Assembly (NCBI GenBank): GCA_022826945.1
Contig: JAJDTY010000038.1
Location: forward strand, 1-57,557
Origin: Candidatus Binatia bacterium
GTDB lineage: Bacteria > Desulfobacterota > Binatia > Bin18
Reading direction: 5' to 3'
Length of the DNA: 57,557 nucleotides
In this document: in pieces, positions 34,123 through 42,245 of the stretch
How positions within the stretch are numbered: position 1 is the stretch's first letter
Layout: the number at the start of each line of letters is the position of its first letter
Notes under the pieces: model-generated
The model's database searches: none
What the model saw: the letters and a program-made list of their open reading frames with translations, nothing else
Told to the model about the DNA's origin: nothing
Translations under genes and position numbers: made by a program

Positions 34123-35325
34123 ATGAAAACAATGATTCAAATGGTTCCCTCAATGCCAGTGCGCTCCAACGAAGAACGGCGTGAGTTACGCCCTGTCGGA
34201 CGCAACGTTGAACGCTATGCCCAGATCATTGACGGCATGGTTGATATCGTGAAAGCCGCGGATGAGCTTGGCTATTGGGGCATGAGCTTTATCGAGCACC
34301 ATTTCCACTCCGAGGGATTTGAGATGCTGCCCACTCCCGGACTGATGAACGCCTGGTTAGGCCCGTATGCCAAACAGATGCGGATGGGGCAGTTGGGCTA
34401 TGTCATGGGCACGCAAAATCCGCTACGCGTCGCCGAAGAGACTGCGGTGCTGGACCATATTCTCAAAGGGCGGTTCTTTGTCGGCTTTGCCCGCGGCTAT
34501 CAAGCCCGTTGGGTCAGAACGCTCGGGCAGCAGTACAACACGCTGCCAACCTTGTCGAACCGCGAGTCTGAGCAGCAGGCCACGGCCGACGATGTCAACC
34601 AGGAGATCTTCCGGGAGATGGTCACCATTGTCAAAAAAGCCTGGACCGAACCGAGCTTTTCGTACAATGGCGAGTTCTTCAAAGTGCCGTTTCCGCATGA
34701 AGGTATTGACGACTATCCAGCCTATCCGTGTGCCCGGGAGTATGGCGCGCCCGGAGAGATTGACGAGCACAATCGAGTCAGTCGGATCAGCGTGGTGCCG
34801 GCGCCTTACCAACGGCCACATCCACCCGTCTTTATTAGTTCATCGGGCAGTGCGGACTCGGCGCGTTGGTCGGGCGAGCAGGATTTTACTTGTTGCTATT
34901 TTGCGCCTATGGCCGGGGCACGTGTCCAGGATACCGCCTACCGGGAAGGCGCGGCCCAGCGTGGGTGCACCCTCAGCCCCGGACAGGGGCAGGGCTTGTT
35001 GCGCTTCTTGTATGTCGGAAAGACGCGCGAAGCGGCCTACGAGAAAGTGGAAAAATGCATCGTACCGTTTTTCTCGGAATTTGCCTCACACTTCTTCCCG
35101 GTTCTACTCAGCGAAGGCAGCGGGTCCATGCTGGAACGGGTACTCAACACAGGGCTGATCGTGGCTGGCACGGTCGATGAGGTCAAACGACAAGTGGCCG
35201 AGGTCTACGAGGAGATTCCGTTCGAGTATTTTTCTCTGGTTGCCTACAACGGTCTCGAACCACAAGACCAGCTCCTCGAAGACATCGAGCTGTTTGCCGC
35301 CAAGGTCGCGCCCGAGTTTACGTAA
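34123..35325 (+). CDS. LLM-class flavin-dependent oxidoreductase (large form)
   Basis: A 400-residue luciferase-like TIM-barrel oxidoreductase. Seen: YWGMSFIEHHFHSEGF near residue 50, GYVMGTQNPLRVAEETA near 90, FVGFARGYQARW near 118 and PHPPVFISSSGS near 230. These enzymes use reduced FMN or F420 for monooxygenation or dehydrogenation. AGGAGG precedes the ATG. It is divergent from the thiolase/DUF35 operon across a 127-base spacer. It is longer than the paralogue at 41043, with an inserted segment around residues 140-190. Confidence 0.87.
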   Translation: MKTMIQMVPSMPVRSNEERRELRPVGRNVERYAQIIDGMVDIVKAADELGYWGMSFIEHHFHSEGFEMLPTPGLMNAWLGPYAKQMRMGQLGYVMGTQNPLRVAEETAVLDHILKGRFFVGFARGYQARWVRTLGQQYNTLPTLSNRESEQQATADDVNQEIFREMVTIVKKAWTEPSFSYNGEFFKVPFPHEGIDDYPAYPCAREYGAPGEIDEHNRVSRISVVPAPYQRPHPPVFISSSGSADSARWSGEQDFTCCYFAPMAGARVQDTAYREGAAQRGCTLSPGQGQGLLRFLYVGKTREAAYEKVEKCIVPFFSEFASHFFPVLLSEGSGSMLERVLNTGLIVAGTVDEVKRQVAEVYEEIPFEYFSLVAYNGLEPQDQLLEDIELFAAKVAPEFT

Positions 35326-35380
35326 GACACTCTACCAAGTCTCTTCGTTTCTAATTCAGTGAAGAAGGAAAGGCGCCCCC

Positions 35381-36196
35381 ATGCGACCTATTTTCCGGCT
35401 TCTCCTTTGTGTTGCCTTGTTGCGGGTCTGTGTGGGAGTACGTCCCGCTACGGCAGAAGATGTTGATACCGCGGATTGCTTCAAGACTGATGTAGCACTC
35501 GCAACTCAGTTCGTTGCCTGCCGAGCGGCCGCTGAAGCCGGAAACGTAGGTGCGCAGTTCAATCTCGGCTACATGTATAACGTCGGTCAAGGTGTCCCGC
35601 AGGACTATACCGAAGCGGCAAAATGGTATCGTCGGGCCGCTGAAGCCGGAGACGCGGTCGCGCAGAATAATCTCAGTATCATGTACCATGAGGGCCAAGG
35701 AATCACGCAGGACTATAGCGAGGCAGTAAAATGGTGTCGTCGAGCTGCTGAACAGGGACTCCCTATCGCGCAGAATAAGCTCGGCCATATGTACGACGTG
35801 GGTCAAGGCGTCCCGGAGGATGACGCTGAGGCGGTGAAATGGTACCGCCGTGCTGCTGAGCAGGGCTACGCGGACGCGCAGTCCAATCTCGGCTATATGT
35901 ATAATGTGGGCCAAGGTGTCGCGCAGAATTATACCGAGGCGGTGAAATGGTATCGCCGGGCCGCCGAACAGGGAAATCCTGTCGCGCAGGCCAATCTTGG
36001 CCGCCTCTACGAGAATGGCCAGGGAGTTCAGCAGGATTACACTCTGGCTCATATGTGGCTCAATCTCGCCGGGACGAATTTTGAAGAGGCGCGTGAACTG
36101 CGCGATACCGTTGCAAAACAAATGACCCCAGCCCAGATCGTCGAAGCCCAGCGCTTGGCACGCGAGTGGGCGGCGCGTAGGCAAGGGGCGGAGTAG
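35381..36196 (+). CDS. exported Sel1-like repeat protein
   Basis: A signal peptide (about residues 1-23), then five full Sel1-like repeats of 36 residues plus a partial sixth. Repeat signatures are AQFNLGYMYNVGQGVPQDY, AVKWYRRAAEQG and AQANLGRLYENGQGV. Sel1 repeats make superhelical scaffolds for protein-protein contact, usually periplasmic or on the outer membrane. Repeats 1 and 5 are closest to each other, suggesting internal unit duplication. The DNA repeats also create a long open frame on the opposite strand, which I do not regard as a gene. It starts about 55 bases after the LLM gene. Confidence 0.87.
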   Translation: MRPIFRLLLCVALLRVCVGVRPATAEDVDTADCFKTDVALATQFVACRAAAEAGNVGAQFNLGYMYNVGQGVPQDYTEAAKWYRRAAEAGDAVAQNNLSIMYHEGQGITQDYSEAVKWCRRAAEQGLPIAQNKLGHMYDVGQGVPEDDAEAVKWYRRAAEQGYADAQSNLGYMYNVGQGVAQNYTEAVKWYRRAAEQGNPVAQANLGRLYENGQGVQQDYTLAHMWLNLAGTNFEEARELRDTVAKQMTPAQIVEAQRLAREWAARRQGAE

Positions 36197-36270
36197 TATG
36201 GGCTGGGCCGAGAGTGATATGTGGGACTTTTGTTGGGAGTTGAAAATCTTAAAACAAGGAGGATCAGACT

Positions 36271-36582
36271 ATGGTGTATGAGATGCGTGTGTATACGCTG
36301 CAACCGGGGAAGGTGCCGGAGTTCCAGGCGCTCATAGAAAAAGAAGGACTGCCAGTCATCAGCAAATACTCCAAACTGGTCGGCTGGTGGTCAACCGAGG
36401 TCGGCCCGTTGAACGAGGTCGTCCATATTTGGGCCTATGAGGATATGAACCATCGAGCCCAAGCCCGGGCAGCCCAGGGAGCAGACCCTGAGATGCAAGC
36501 GTTCCGTCCCAAGGCCCAAGGCATGGTCGTCAGCCAGTACAACAAAATTCTGACCCCGGCCAGCTTCTCGCCCCTACAGTAG
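36271..36582 (+). CDS. NIPSNAP-family protein
   Basis: A 103-residue dimeric alpha/beta-barrel-like domain of the NIPSNAP family: MVYEMRVYTLQPGKVPEF at the start, VGWWSTEVGPLNEVVHIWAY in the middle. AAGGAGG precedes the ATG. Bacterial NIPSNAP proteins frequently lie in catabolic operons and may bind or protect reactive intermediates, but the role is not settled. A small hairpin follows at 36593. Confidence 0.82.
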   Translation: MVYEMRVYTLQPGKVPEFQALIEKEGLPVISKYSKLVGWWSTEVGPLNEVVHIWAYEDMNHRAQARAAQGADPEMQAFRPKAQGMVVSQYNKILTPASFSPLQ

Positions 36583-36592
36583 TACTGAGAAA

Positions 36593-36613
36593 GGCCAGGG
36601 TCTGACCCTGGCC
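36593..36613. terminator. hairpin between convergent genes
   Basis: GGCCAGGG and CCCTGGCC form an 8-bp stem around a 5-base loop between the NIPSNAP stop and the leftward hydrolase. There is no strong T-run on the plus side, but the complement has TTTCTC after the stem. Confidence 0.5.
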
Positions 36614-36680
36614 GCCTTACATGCAGCGCCGGAGAACATGGCGCAGACGGCAGTCCGTCAGTACGGATGGAGAAAAGTGT

Positions 36681-37484
36681 TTAATCGGTGAGGCTCGCAA
36701 TAAACCTGAGCGTTGCCGCTGCACATTCTTCCGGCAGCGCCGCTGCAAGATGATAGGCCGCGCTGGGTAAAACCAGAAGCTGCGAGTTCAGAATCCGCGT
36801 CTGCCAGTCCCGCACTGTTTCGACTGGAGCCAGCGCACTTCGGTCGCTGGTGATTACCAGGGTTGGAGCTTGGATTTGGGGGAGCAGGGCAGTGATGTCC
36901 ATATTTCCGACATAGCGAAAGATTCCGGCCATCACCTGGGGTGAGGCTTTGCCCATGGCGCGAATCCACCATTCCTTCATCGCTGGGCTCACATTGCCCA
37001 AACGACGATCCATTGTACTGCGCGCCCAGGCTTCGACCCCGTCCTGTTGAACCTGCGTGAGCCAGGCGTCCGGGCTGAGCGCACTTTTGGAAAGCGTCGC
37101 CGGCCCACCGATGACGGTCAGGCTTTTGACCCGATCGGGATAGTCATGGGCAAATTGCATGGCGACGCTTCCACCGATACGCTGTCCCACCACGTGCACG
37201 GTCGCAATCTCCAGTTGATCGAGCAGGGCCTGGAGGTCCTGGGCAACGCCGTGTAGAGACCAAGCATAGTCCGCTGGCGGAACAGAAGAGCGCCCGAAAC
37301 CCCTCAGGTCCGGTCGCAGCACCCGAAACTGCCGGGCCAGACGTGGCACCCAGGCGAACCAGGCCTGGCTCGTATCGGCAACGCCGTGTACGAGGAGAAT
37401 GGTTTCCGAGGCGGTCCAGGGATCGGTAAAATCGTCGAGTTCGTAGTATAGATCGAGGGACTCATCGATGCGCAGCGTTGGCAT
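36681..37484 (-). CDS. alpha/beta-hydrolase-fold protein with Arg at the nucleophile position
   Basis: A 267-residue alpha/beta hydrolase with TILLVHGVADTS (oxyanion HG), RPDLRGFGRSS near residue 57-67, a cap, and a late Asp/His pair (VITSDRSALAP and AAYHLAAALPEE). The nucleophile elbow, normally GxSxG, reads VVGQRIGGS (residues 98-106), placing Arg102 at the Ser position. As written it cannot use a serine nucleophile, so it may be non-catalytic or act as a binding protein. It lies 29 bases downstream of the flavin-oxidase-fold gene on the same strand. Confidence 0.82.
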   Translation of the reverse strand: MPTLRIDESLDLYYELDDFTDPWTASETILLVHGVADTSQAWFAWVPRLARQFRVLRPDLRGFGRSSVPPADYAWSLHGVAQDLQALLDQLEIATVHVVGQRIGGSVAMQFAHDYPDRVKSLTVIGGPATLSKSALSPDAWLTQVQQDGVEAWARSTMDRRLGNVSPAMKEWWIRAMGKASPQVMAGIFRYVGNMDITALLPQIQAPTLVITSDRSALAPVETVRDWQTRILNSQLLVLPSAAYHLAAALPEECAAATLRFIASLTD

Positions 37485-37513
37485 GCTATCCTCACGAATC
37501 AGGTCGATGGCCG

Positions 37514-38140
37514 CTACAAATCCTTGACCGCCTCTTCGATCATATCATCCAGCTCCACGGCTTTTCTTTTTTCCATCTCGGTCCGTTGCGCCAGGATGAC
37601 ACCCCACGAGTCGCCCTCGTAGCTGTGGAATTTATCCGCATTCCATAGCTCGGCCCGTTTGAACGACTTTGGGCAGTGGAAGTAGCATTCCTCGACGGTG
37701 ACTTCGATAGCAAGTTGGGCCGGCCGGCCCCGAGCGCTGAGTTTTTCCAAGAGCTGAGGCTCATCGGTGATACGGGCGCGGCCGTTGATGCGCATGGTCC
37801 ATTCCTCGCCAGGAATGAGGAAGAGCAGGCCGACGTGCGGGTTCTCCAGAATGTTATTGATACTCTGGAACATTTTGTTACCGGCCCGGTCCGGGAGGTA
37901 GAAGGTGTGTTTATCTGCGATTTTGATAAAGCCCGGCGGGTCGCCCTTGGGTGAGGCGTCGCACCGTCCCTGGGCGTCCGCGGTTGAGACAATCACAAAC
38001 GGACACTGCTCAAGAAACCGTGCGGCCGCTTCGTCGATATAGGGCAGTTTATGCTTGACGGCGAGTTGGTCCGGACCGCCAAAGCGTTCGGCTAACTCAT
38101 GCGTATTCTGCGGGATACGCTGGGCCGTTGCTGTACTCAT
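37514..38140 (-). CDS. pyridoxamine-phosphate-oxidase-fold flavin/heme protein
   Basis: A 208-residue split-barrel FMN-binding protein of the PNPOx-like family, with VIVSTADAQGRCDASPKGDPP near 50 and FYLPDRAGNKMFQSINNILENPHVGLLF near 80-107 (shown here only as its edges FYLPDRAG and HVGLLF). The real start is the ATG at 38140, preceded by AAGGAGG; the open frame to 38518 is spacer and overlaps the divergent gene. These proteins reduce or bind flavin-linked substrates, or bind heme. It shares a strand with the downstream hydrolase. Confidence 0.83.
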   Translation of the reverse strand: MSTATAQRIPQNTHELAERFGGPDQLAVKHKLPYIDEAAARFLEQCPFVIVSTADAQGRCDASPKGDPPGFIKIADKHTFYLPDRAGNKMFQSINNILENPHVGLLFLIPGEEWTMRINGRARITDEPQLLEKLSARGRPAQLAIEVTVEECYFHCPKSFKRAELWNADKFHSYEGDSWGVILAQRTEMEKRKAVELDDMIEEAVKDL

Positions 38141-38275
38141 AATACCCTCCTTATTGTGCGAGCCAACTCCTGCGTACGATAGGGCAATTTGCAAGCAGAT
38201 GCAAAGGATTGTACAAAGGCGGCGCATACGGGGAAAGAAGCAGGGAGAGAGACGCGAAAGGGGGCCAAGAGAAGC

Positions 38276-39379
38276 ATGCTGAGCCAGGAACAGTACCAGG
38301 AGTCTATTCGACCGCTGGAAGAAAAAATCCTGCTCTTTTTGCGAACGTTTGAGGACGTTCAGGAGAATATACACTTCGGCAAGATCCCGGAGGCGCAGGG
38401 ACGGGTGAGAGACACTCTTGGTGATTTTTTTGAAACTGTACTCTCCAGTGTTACCAGCCTCGAACCGCTCGAAGAACTCGCCGAGTTTCATGCAGCCTTC
38501 TGTGCCACGCTGACACATCTCAACAATTGCAGCACAGCTTTTCTTGACGGAGCGCCGGGGCCAAATTTTGGCGGGGCGTTTGTCAACAGTCGCTTCTCGC
38601 TGTGTCGTGGACTGGATTTGTTATACAACCAGCGTGCCCACCTCCCGACGCTCTCCCAATACTGGCTGCTGCCGGAGGCCGTGTCCCAGCGCGATGCCTT
38701 GGAGACGCAGGCCGACGGTGTAGTGGAACCGGTCGGTATGATCCATCAGCAACAAACCGAGGAGCATACCGAATACTCGCTATACGTCCCGGAATACTAT
38801 AGCCCCGACAAATCCTGGCCCCTCATCGTCTGTCTCCATGGTGGGTATGGCCGGGGTGATGACTATATCTGGACATGGCTGCGGCCTGCCAAGAGCAAGG
38901 GCTATATGCTACTGTCGCCAAAATCCTTAGGGCCGACGTGGTCCGTCCTGCAACCGCCGGTTGACAGCCGGTCTATCCGGGCCATGTTTAATACCGTGTG
39001 TGAGACTTACCACGTTGATCGTGCACGGGTGTATCTGTCCGGTCTCTCTGACGGAGGGACCTATACCTATCTGCTGGGGTTGGATCAGGCCGAACTCTTT
39101 GCCGGGATCGCACCTATTGCGGGCGAACTGAGCCCCGCCACGGATGGTATGCTGCGACAGAAGCGAGGCATCACTGTGCCGATCCATGTGATTCACGGGG
39201 TGCATGACTTCATCTTTCCGGTTGAAGCTGTTCGCTCATCGAATGAACTGCTCGAACACATCGGCTATAAGGTGAAGTACACCGAGCTGCCCGACTGGAG
39301 CCACGCTTTGACCTACACCATCAATGAAACCCTGGTGCTGCCGTGGTTTGAGGGTTTGGAACCAAAAGAACAAAGCTAA
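38276..39379 (+). CDS. PHB-depolymerase/carboxylesterase-like alpha/beta hydrolase with N-terminal helical domain
   Basis: Residues about 150-367 are an esterase domain: WPLIVCLHGGYGRGDDY near 180, the nucleophile elbow LSGLSDGGTYTY with Ser in GLSDG, Asp in GVHDFIFP and His in DWSHAL, so the triad is complete. About 130 N-terminal residues form a helical extension I cannot assign (ESIRPLEEKILLFLRTFEDV at the start). The ATG at 38276 is chosen as the first after the spacer; the frame is open to 38189. It is divergent from the PNPOx-like gene. The substrate is probably an ester of a carboxylic acid. Confidence 0.78.
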   Translation: MLSQEQYQESIRPLEEKILLFLRTFEDVQENIHFGKIPEAQGRVRDTLGDFFETVLSSVTSLEPLEELAEFHAAFCATLTHLNNCSTAFLDGAPGPNFGGAFVNSRFSLCRGLDLLYNQRAHLPTLSQYWLLPEAVSQRDALETQADGVVEPVGMIHQQQTEEHTEYSLYVPEYYSPDKSWPLIVCLHGGYGRGDDYIWTWLRPAKSKGYMLLSPKSLGPTWSVLQPPVDSRSIRAMFNTVCETYHVDRARVYLSGLSDGGTYTYLLGLDQAELFAGIAPIAGELSPATDGMLRQKRGITVPIHVIHGVHDFIFPVEAVRSSNELLEHIGYKVKYTELPDWSHALTYTINETLVLPWFEGLEPKEQS

Positions 39380-39392
39380 CAAGGAGGAAACA

Positions 39393-39878
39393 ATGTCCCA
39401 GGATATCGAAGCCCGCTTGCAGGCGCTGGAAGCAAAGATTCAGGATTTGAGTGACCGCGAAGCCGTTCGCTCGCTCCGGTTTCGTTATCACGAGTGCATC
39501 AACGAGGGGGAACTGGAAGCTATCCCCGCTCTGTTTGCCGAGGATGCCGAGCTGGACTTTGATTATCTGGGCAAGGCCATCGGCCGGGCCGAGCTGACAA
39601 AGTTTTTTCAAGGAGTCGAAAGTCTGTTGTCTTTTGTCAAACAGTTTGTGCATAACCACGAGGTTGATGTGCAGGGAGATACGGGGAAGGGCTATGCCTA
39701 CCTCGAAGCAAAGACCATCTCTAAAGGGGAGGCGTATTTCGTGGCTGCTCGCTATGACGACGAGTATGTCAGACAGAATGGCGAGTGGAAGTTTAAGAAG
39801 ATGTCGCTCACCCCGTATTTTACCGTCCCTTTCAAAGAGGGCTGGGCGCAAGAGAATCGACTCAAGATGGGGAGATAG
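39393..39878 (+). CDS. SnoaL/NTF2-like protein
   Basis: A 161-residue NTF2-fold protein: a coiled-coil-like N-terminus (EARLQALEAKIQDLSDREAV) then RYHECINEGELEAIPALFAE and VKQFVHNHEVDVQGD. The ATG at 39393 follows AAGGAGG. It starts 13 bases after the esterase stop and is co-transcribed with the propeller gene at 39920. SnoaL-fold proteins in degradation clusters may act as dehydratases or isomerases; no catalytic residue is conclusive here. Confidence 0.8.
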   Translation: MSQDIEARLQALEAKIQDLSDREAVRSLRFRYHECINEGELEAIPALFAEDAELDFDYLGKAIGRAELTKFFQGVESLLSFVKQFVHNHEVDVQGDTGKGYAYLEAKTISKGEAYFVAARYDDEYVRQNGEWKFKKMSLTPYFTVPFKEGWAQENRLKMGR

Positions 39879-39919
39879 CGACCCCTGATCTTTAACGAGA
39901 ACTACACAGGAGGCACACC

Positions 39920-40807
39920 ATGGCTTACCAACAACTCAGTCTGGACCAGGTGGAAACGGCTGCGACTGGATTCAAAGGTCCAGAGGGCGTAGTCGTTGAT
40001 CGTGAAGGGAATGTCTACGGTGGGGGAACGGACGGTGTGATCCGCAAGCTGGCGCCGGATGGGACCGTCACGGAATGCGCGCGTACGGGTGGCCGACCAG
40101 CCGGGATGGCACTCGACCAACAGGGGAACCTCTTTGTGTGTGATCCCGGTAAGGCCGCAGTGCTCAAAGTCACGCCGGACGGCCAAGTCAGTCTGTTTGC
40201 CGATCAGGTTGGCGATATCAAACTCACCCTCCCGAATTTCCCGGTTTTTGATGCCGAGGGAAACCTGTATGTGTCCAACTCGACCGATCTGACATTCGGT
40301 AACTTTGATAAGCTGATGGAAGAGCTGCGTAATCCATCACCGAAGGGGACCCTCGTCCGCTTGCGACCGGATGGCCGCGGGGAAGTCGTGTCGACGGGCA
40401 TCTACTTCGCAAACGGGACGGCGATCGACCCCCAAGAACAGGCCGTGTACGTGCTGCAATCAAGTCAGAATAACTGCATCCGAGTTGCCATGCATAAGGA
40501 CGGGACTCATGGCAGCCCCGAAGTGTTTGGTGAAGACTTAGGGGCGCTGCCCGATGGCATGGCCTTTGATGTCGAAGAGCATCTCATTATTACCTTACCC
40601 ATGGTGAACCGCTTGGTGGTGCTCGATCCGAATGGCCACCTGTCTGTTCTTCTTGACGACCCAGACGGGACAAAAACGCAGGGACCGACCAACTGCGCCT
40701 TTGGCGGGCCGAATTTTGACGATCTGTATATCGCCCATCTCGAAGCCGACCACGTTGCGAAAGTCCACCTCGGGAGAAAAGGGCATCCGCTATACGACCG
40801 ACGCTAA
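39920..40807 (+). CDS. SMP-30/gluconolactonase-like beta-propeller (cytoplasmic, copy 1)
   Basis: A 295-residue six-bladed propeller without a signal peptide: GPEGVVVDREGNVYGGGTDG near residue 18, PAGMALDQQGNLFVCDPGK, FANGTAIDPQEQAVYVLQSS near 155 and DGMAFDVEEHLIITLP. The three NG/Asp/Glu ligand spots of a lactonase are plausible. It is a close paralogue of 48130-49038, with the same block order throughout. AGGAGG precedes the ATG. Lactone or ester opening is a family-level role. Confidence 0.85.
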   Translation: MAYQQLSLDQVETAATGFKGPEGVVVDREGNVYGGGTDGVIRKLAPDGTVTECARTGGRPAGMALDQQGNLFVCDPGKAAVLKVTPDGQVSLFADQVGDIKLTLPNFPVFDAEGNLYVSNSTDLTFGNFDKLMEELRNPSPKGTLVRLRPDGRGEVVSTGIYFANGTAIDPQEQAVYVLQSSQNNCIRVAMHKDGTHGSPEVFGEDLGALPDGMAFDVEEHLIITLPMVNRLVVLDPNGHLSVLLDDPDGTKTQGPTNCAFGGPNFDDLYIAHLEADHVAKVHLGRKGHPLYDRR

Positions 40808-41042
40808 GGGAAGCGTTAGCTACTCCTGACCGTATTCCTAATATGCCCCAATCCTCTGCTCAGAGCTTTTGACAAAAGATCAGCTACGGATACACCGCAA
40901 TGCCGTAACGGATAAAATCTGCTGAATCACCCTGAACGAACCTTCATTCGGCAACCGGCAGTAACAGGTGGAAGAAAAAAGGAAAATTGGCTTTGAATAA
41001 TTCCTCCACTTCTGCTAGGCCGTCTATTATAGGAGGGGTGAT

Positions 41043-42071
41043 GTGAAATTCGGTCTGCTCATGCCGTTTTGGAATCCGGCTCGCTGGGAGCGGCCTTTTC
41101 CTGAACTGTATCAGGACCTGCTGGACCAAATCGTCAGAGTCGAGGAACTTGGCTACGAGAATATCTGGTTGACCGAGCACCACTTCGATACGGATGGTTG
41201 GTCGCCTGCGCTGCTGCCCCTCGCTGCCGGTATTGCCACTCGCACGACACGCATCCGGATCGGCACGTTTATCTTAATCCTGCCCTTTCAACATGCCTTA
41301 CGCGTGGCCGAGGATTCCATCACCGTGGATATTCTGTCCAATGGGCGATTCGATCTTGGGGTGGGTAAGGGCTATCGCAATAAAGAATTTAATGCCTTCG
41401 GCTTTCCCCGTGAGCAGCGCGACGCGCGCTTGGAAGAAGACTTGGCCGTTATTCAGGGATTATGGACAAACGAGTCCTTCTCTTTTGACGGGGACTATTA
41501 TCATCTCACCGATGTCTGTCTCACGCCCCGCCCCGTTCAGCAGCCACATCCGCCGATTTGGATCGGTGCCCGTGGCAAGAAAGCAGTGCAGCGAGCGGCA
41601 CGGATGGGGTTTCACCTGATGGGTACGGGTGAGGTTGCCCAGCAGCGCGCCTACGATGATGAGTTGGAACGGAATGGCCGGAATCCGAAAGATTACTACT
41701 TAGCCCAACTGCGCTGGGTCTATGTAGCAGAGAGTCGGGATAAAGCCTGGGATCTCGTCGGTGAGCATATGCATTATCTCTTTTCCTCTGCCTTTCCGTT
41801 GCTCAAAGAAGCCGGAGACCTGCGAGCCGACCGAGCCATGGATCGAGTGCCAAGCGTTGAGGAACTGCGCAACATTGACCCCACCATTCCGGGCGGAGCG
41901 CCCATTGTGGGAACCCCGGACGATTGCATTCAAGCCTTGCAACGCTACCAGGACGAAACGCGGGTGACACATTTGGCCATGGGCATGCACCTGCCAGGAC
42001 TCGCCTTAGATAAGGTGACCGAGTGTCTTGAATTATTTGCTCAGGAAGTCATGCCGTATTTTCGTTCATGA
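41043..42071 (+). CDS. LLM-class flavin-dependent oxidoreductase
   Basis: A 342-residue luciferase-like protein: MKFGLLMPFWNP at the start, YENIWLTEHHFDTDGWSP near residue 38, LPFQHALRVAEDSITVDILS near 80-99 and RFDLGVGKGYRNKEF near 102. The GTG at 41043 has AGGAGGGG just upstream. About 235 bases upstream is non-coding spacer. It precedes a D-aminoacylase-type gene, mirroring the mix seen at 27800-35325. It likely uses reduced FMN or F420. Confidence 0.86.
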   Translation: MKFGLLMPFWNPARWERPFPELYQDLLDQIVRVEELGYENIWLTEHHFDTDGWSPALLPLAAGIATRTTRIRIGTFILILPFQHALRVAEDSITVDILSNGRFDLGVGKGYRNKEFNAFGFPREQRDARLEEDLAVIQGLWTNESFSFDGDYYHLTDVCLTPRPVQQPHPPIWIGARGKKAVQRAARMGFHLMGTGEVAQQRAYDDELERNGRNPKDYYLAQLRWVYVAESRDKAWDLVGEHMHYLFSSAFPLLKEAGDLRADRAMDRVPSVEELRNIDPTIPGGAPIVGTPDDCIQALQRYQDETRVTHLAMGMHLPGLALDKVTECLELFAQEVMPYFRS

Positions 42072-42245
42072 GGAGATCAGTCAGCACGTGAAACCTACTG
42101 AGTAAGGGGAAAGAGATGGCAATCGACTGTCACGGCAGAGCCCCTCCGGGCCGGGCATTATTTTTATCTGTCTGAAGGTTGACAGCAGATTTCTCTGAGA
42201 GTATGGCGATGATAGAGCATCTGTAAAATCACAAAGGAGGGTAGC

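Noticed and set aside
35351..36184. 277-residue open frame on the minus strand opposite the Sel1-like protein
   Set aside because: It mirrors the Sel1 repeats in antisense, giving a repetitive protein without family features. Repeated coding DNA often produces such open shadows. The plus-strand gene has a signal peptide and true Sel1 signatures.
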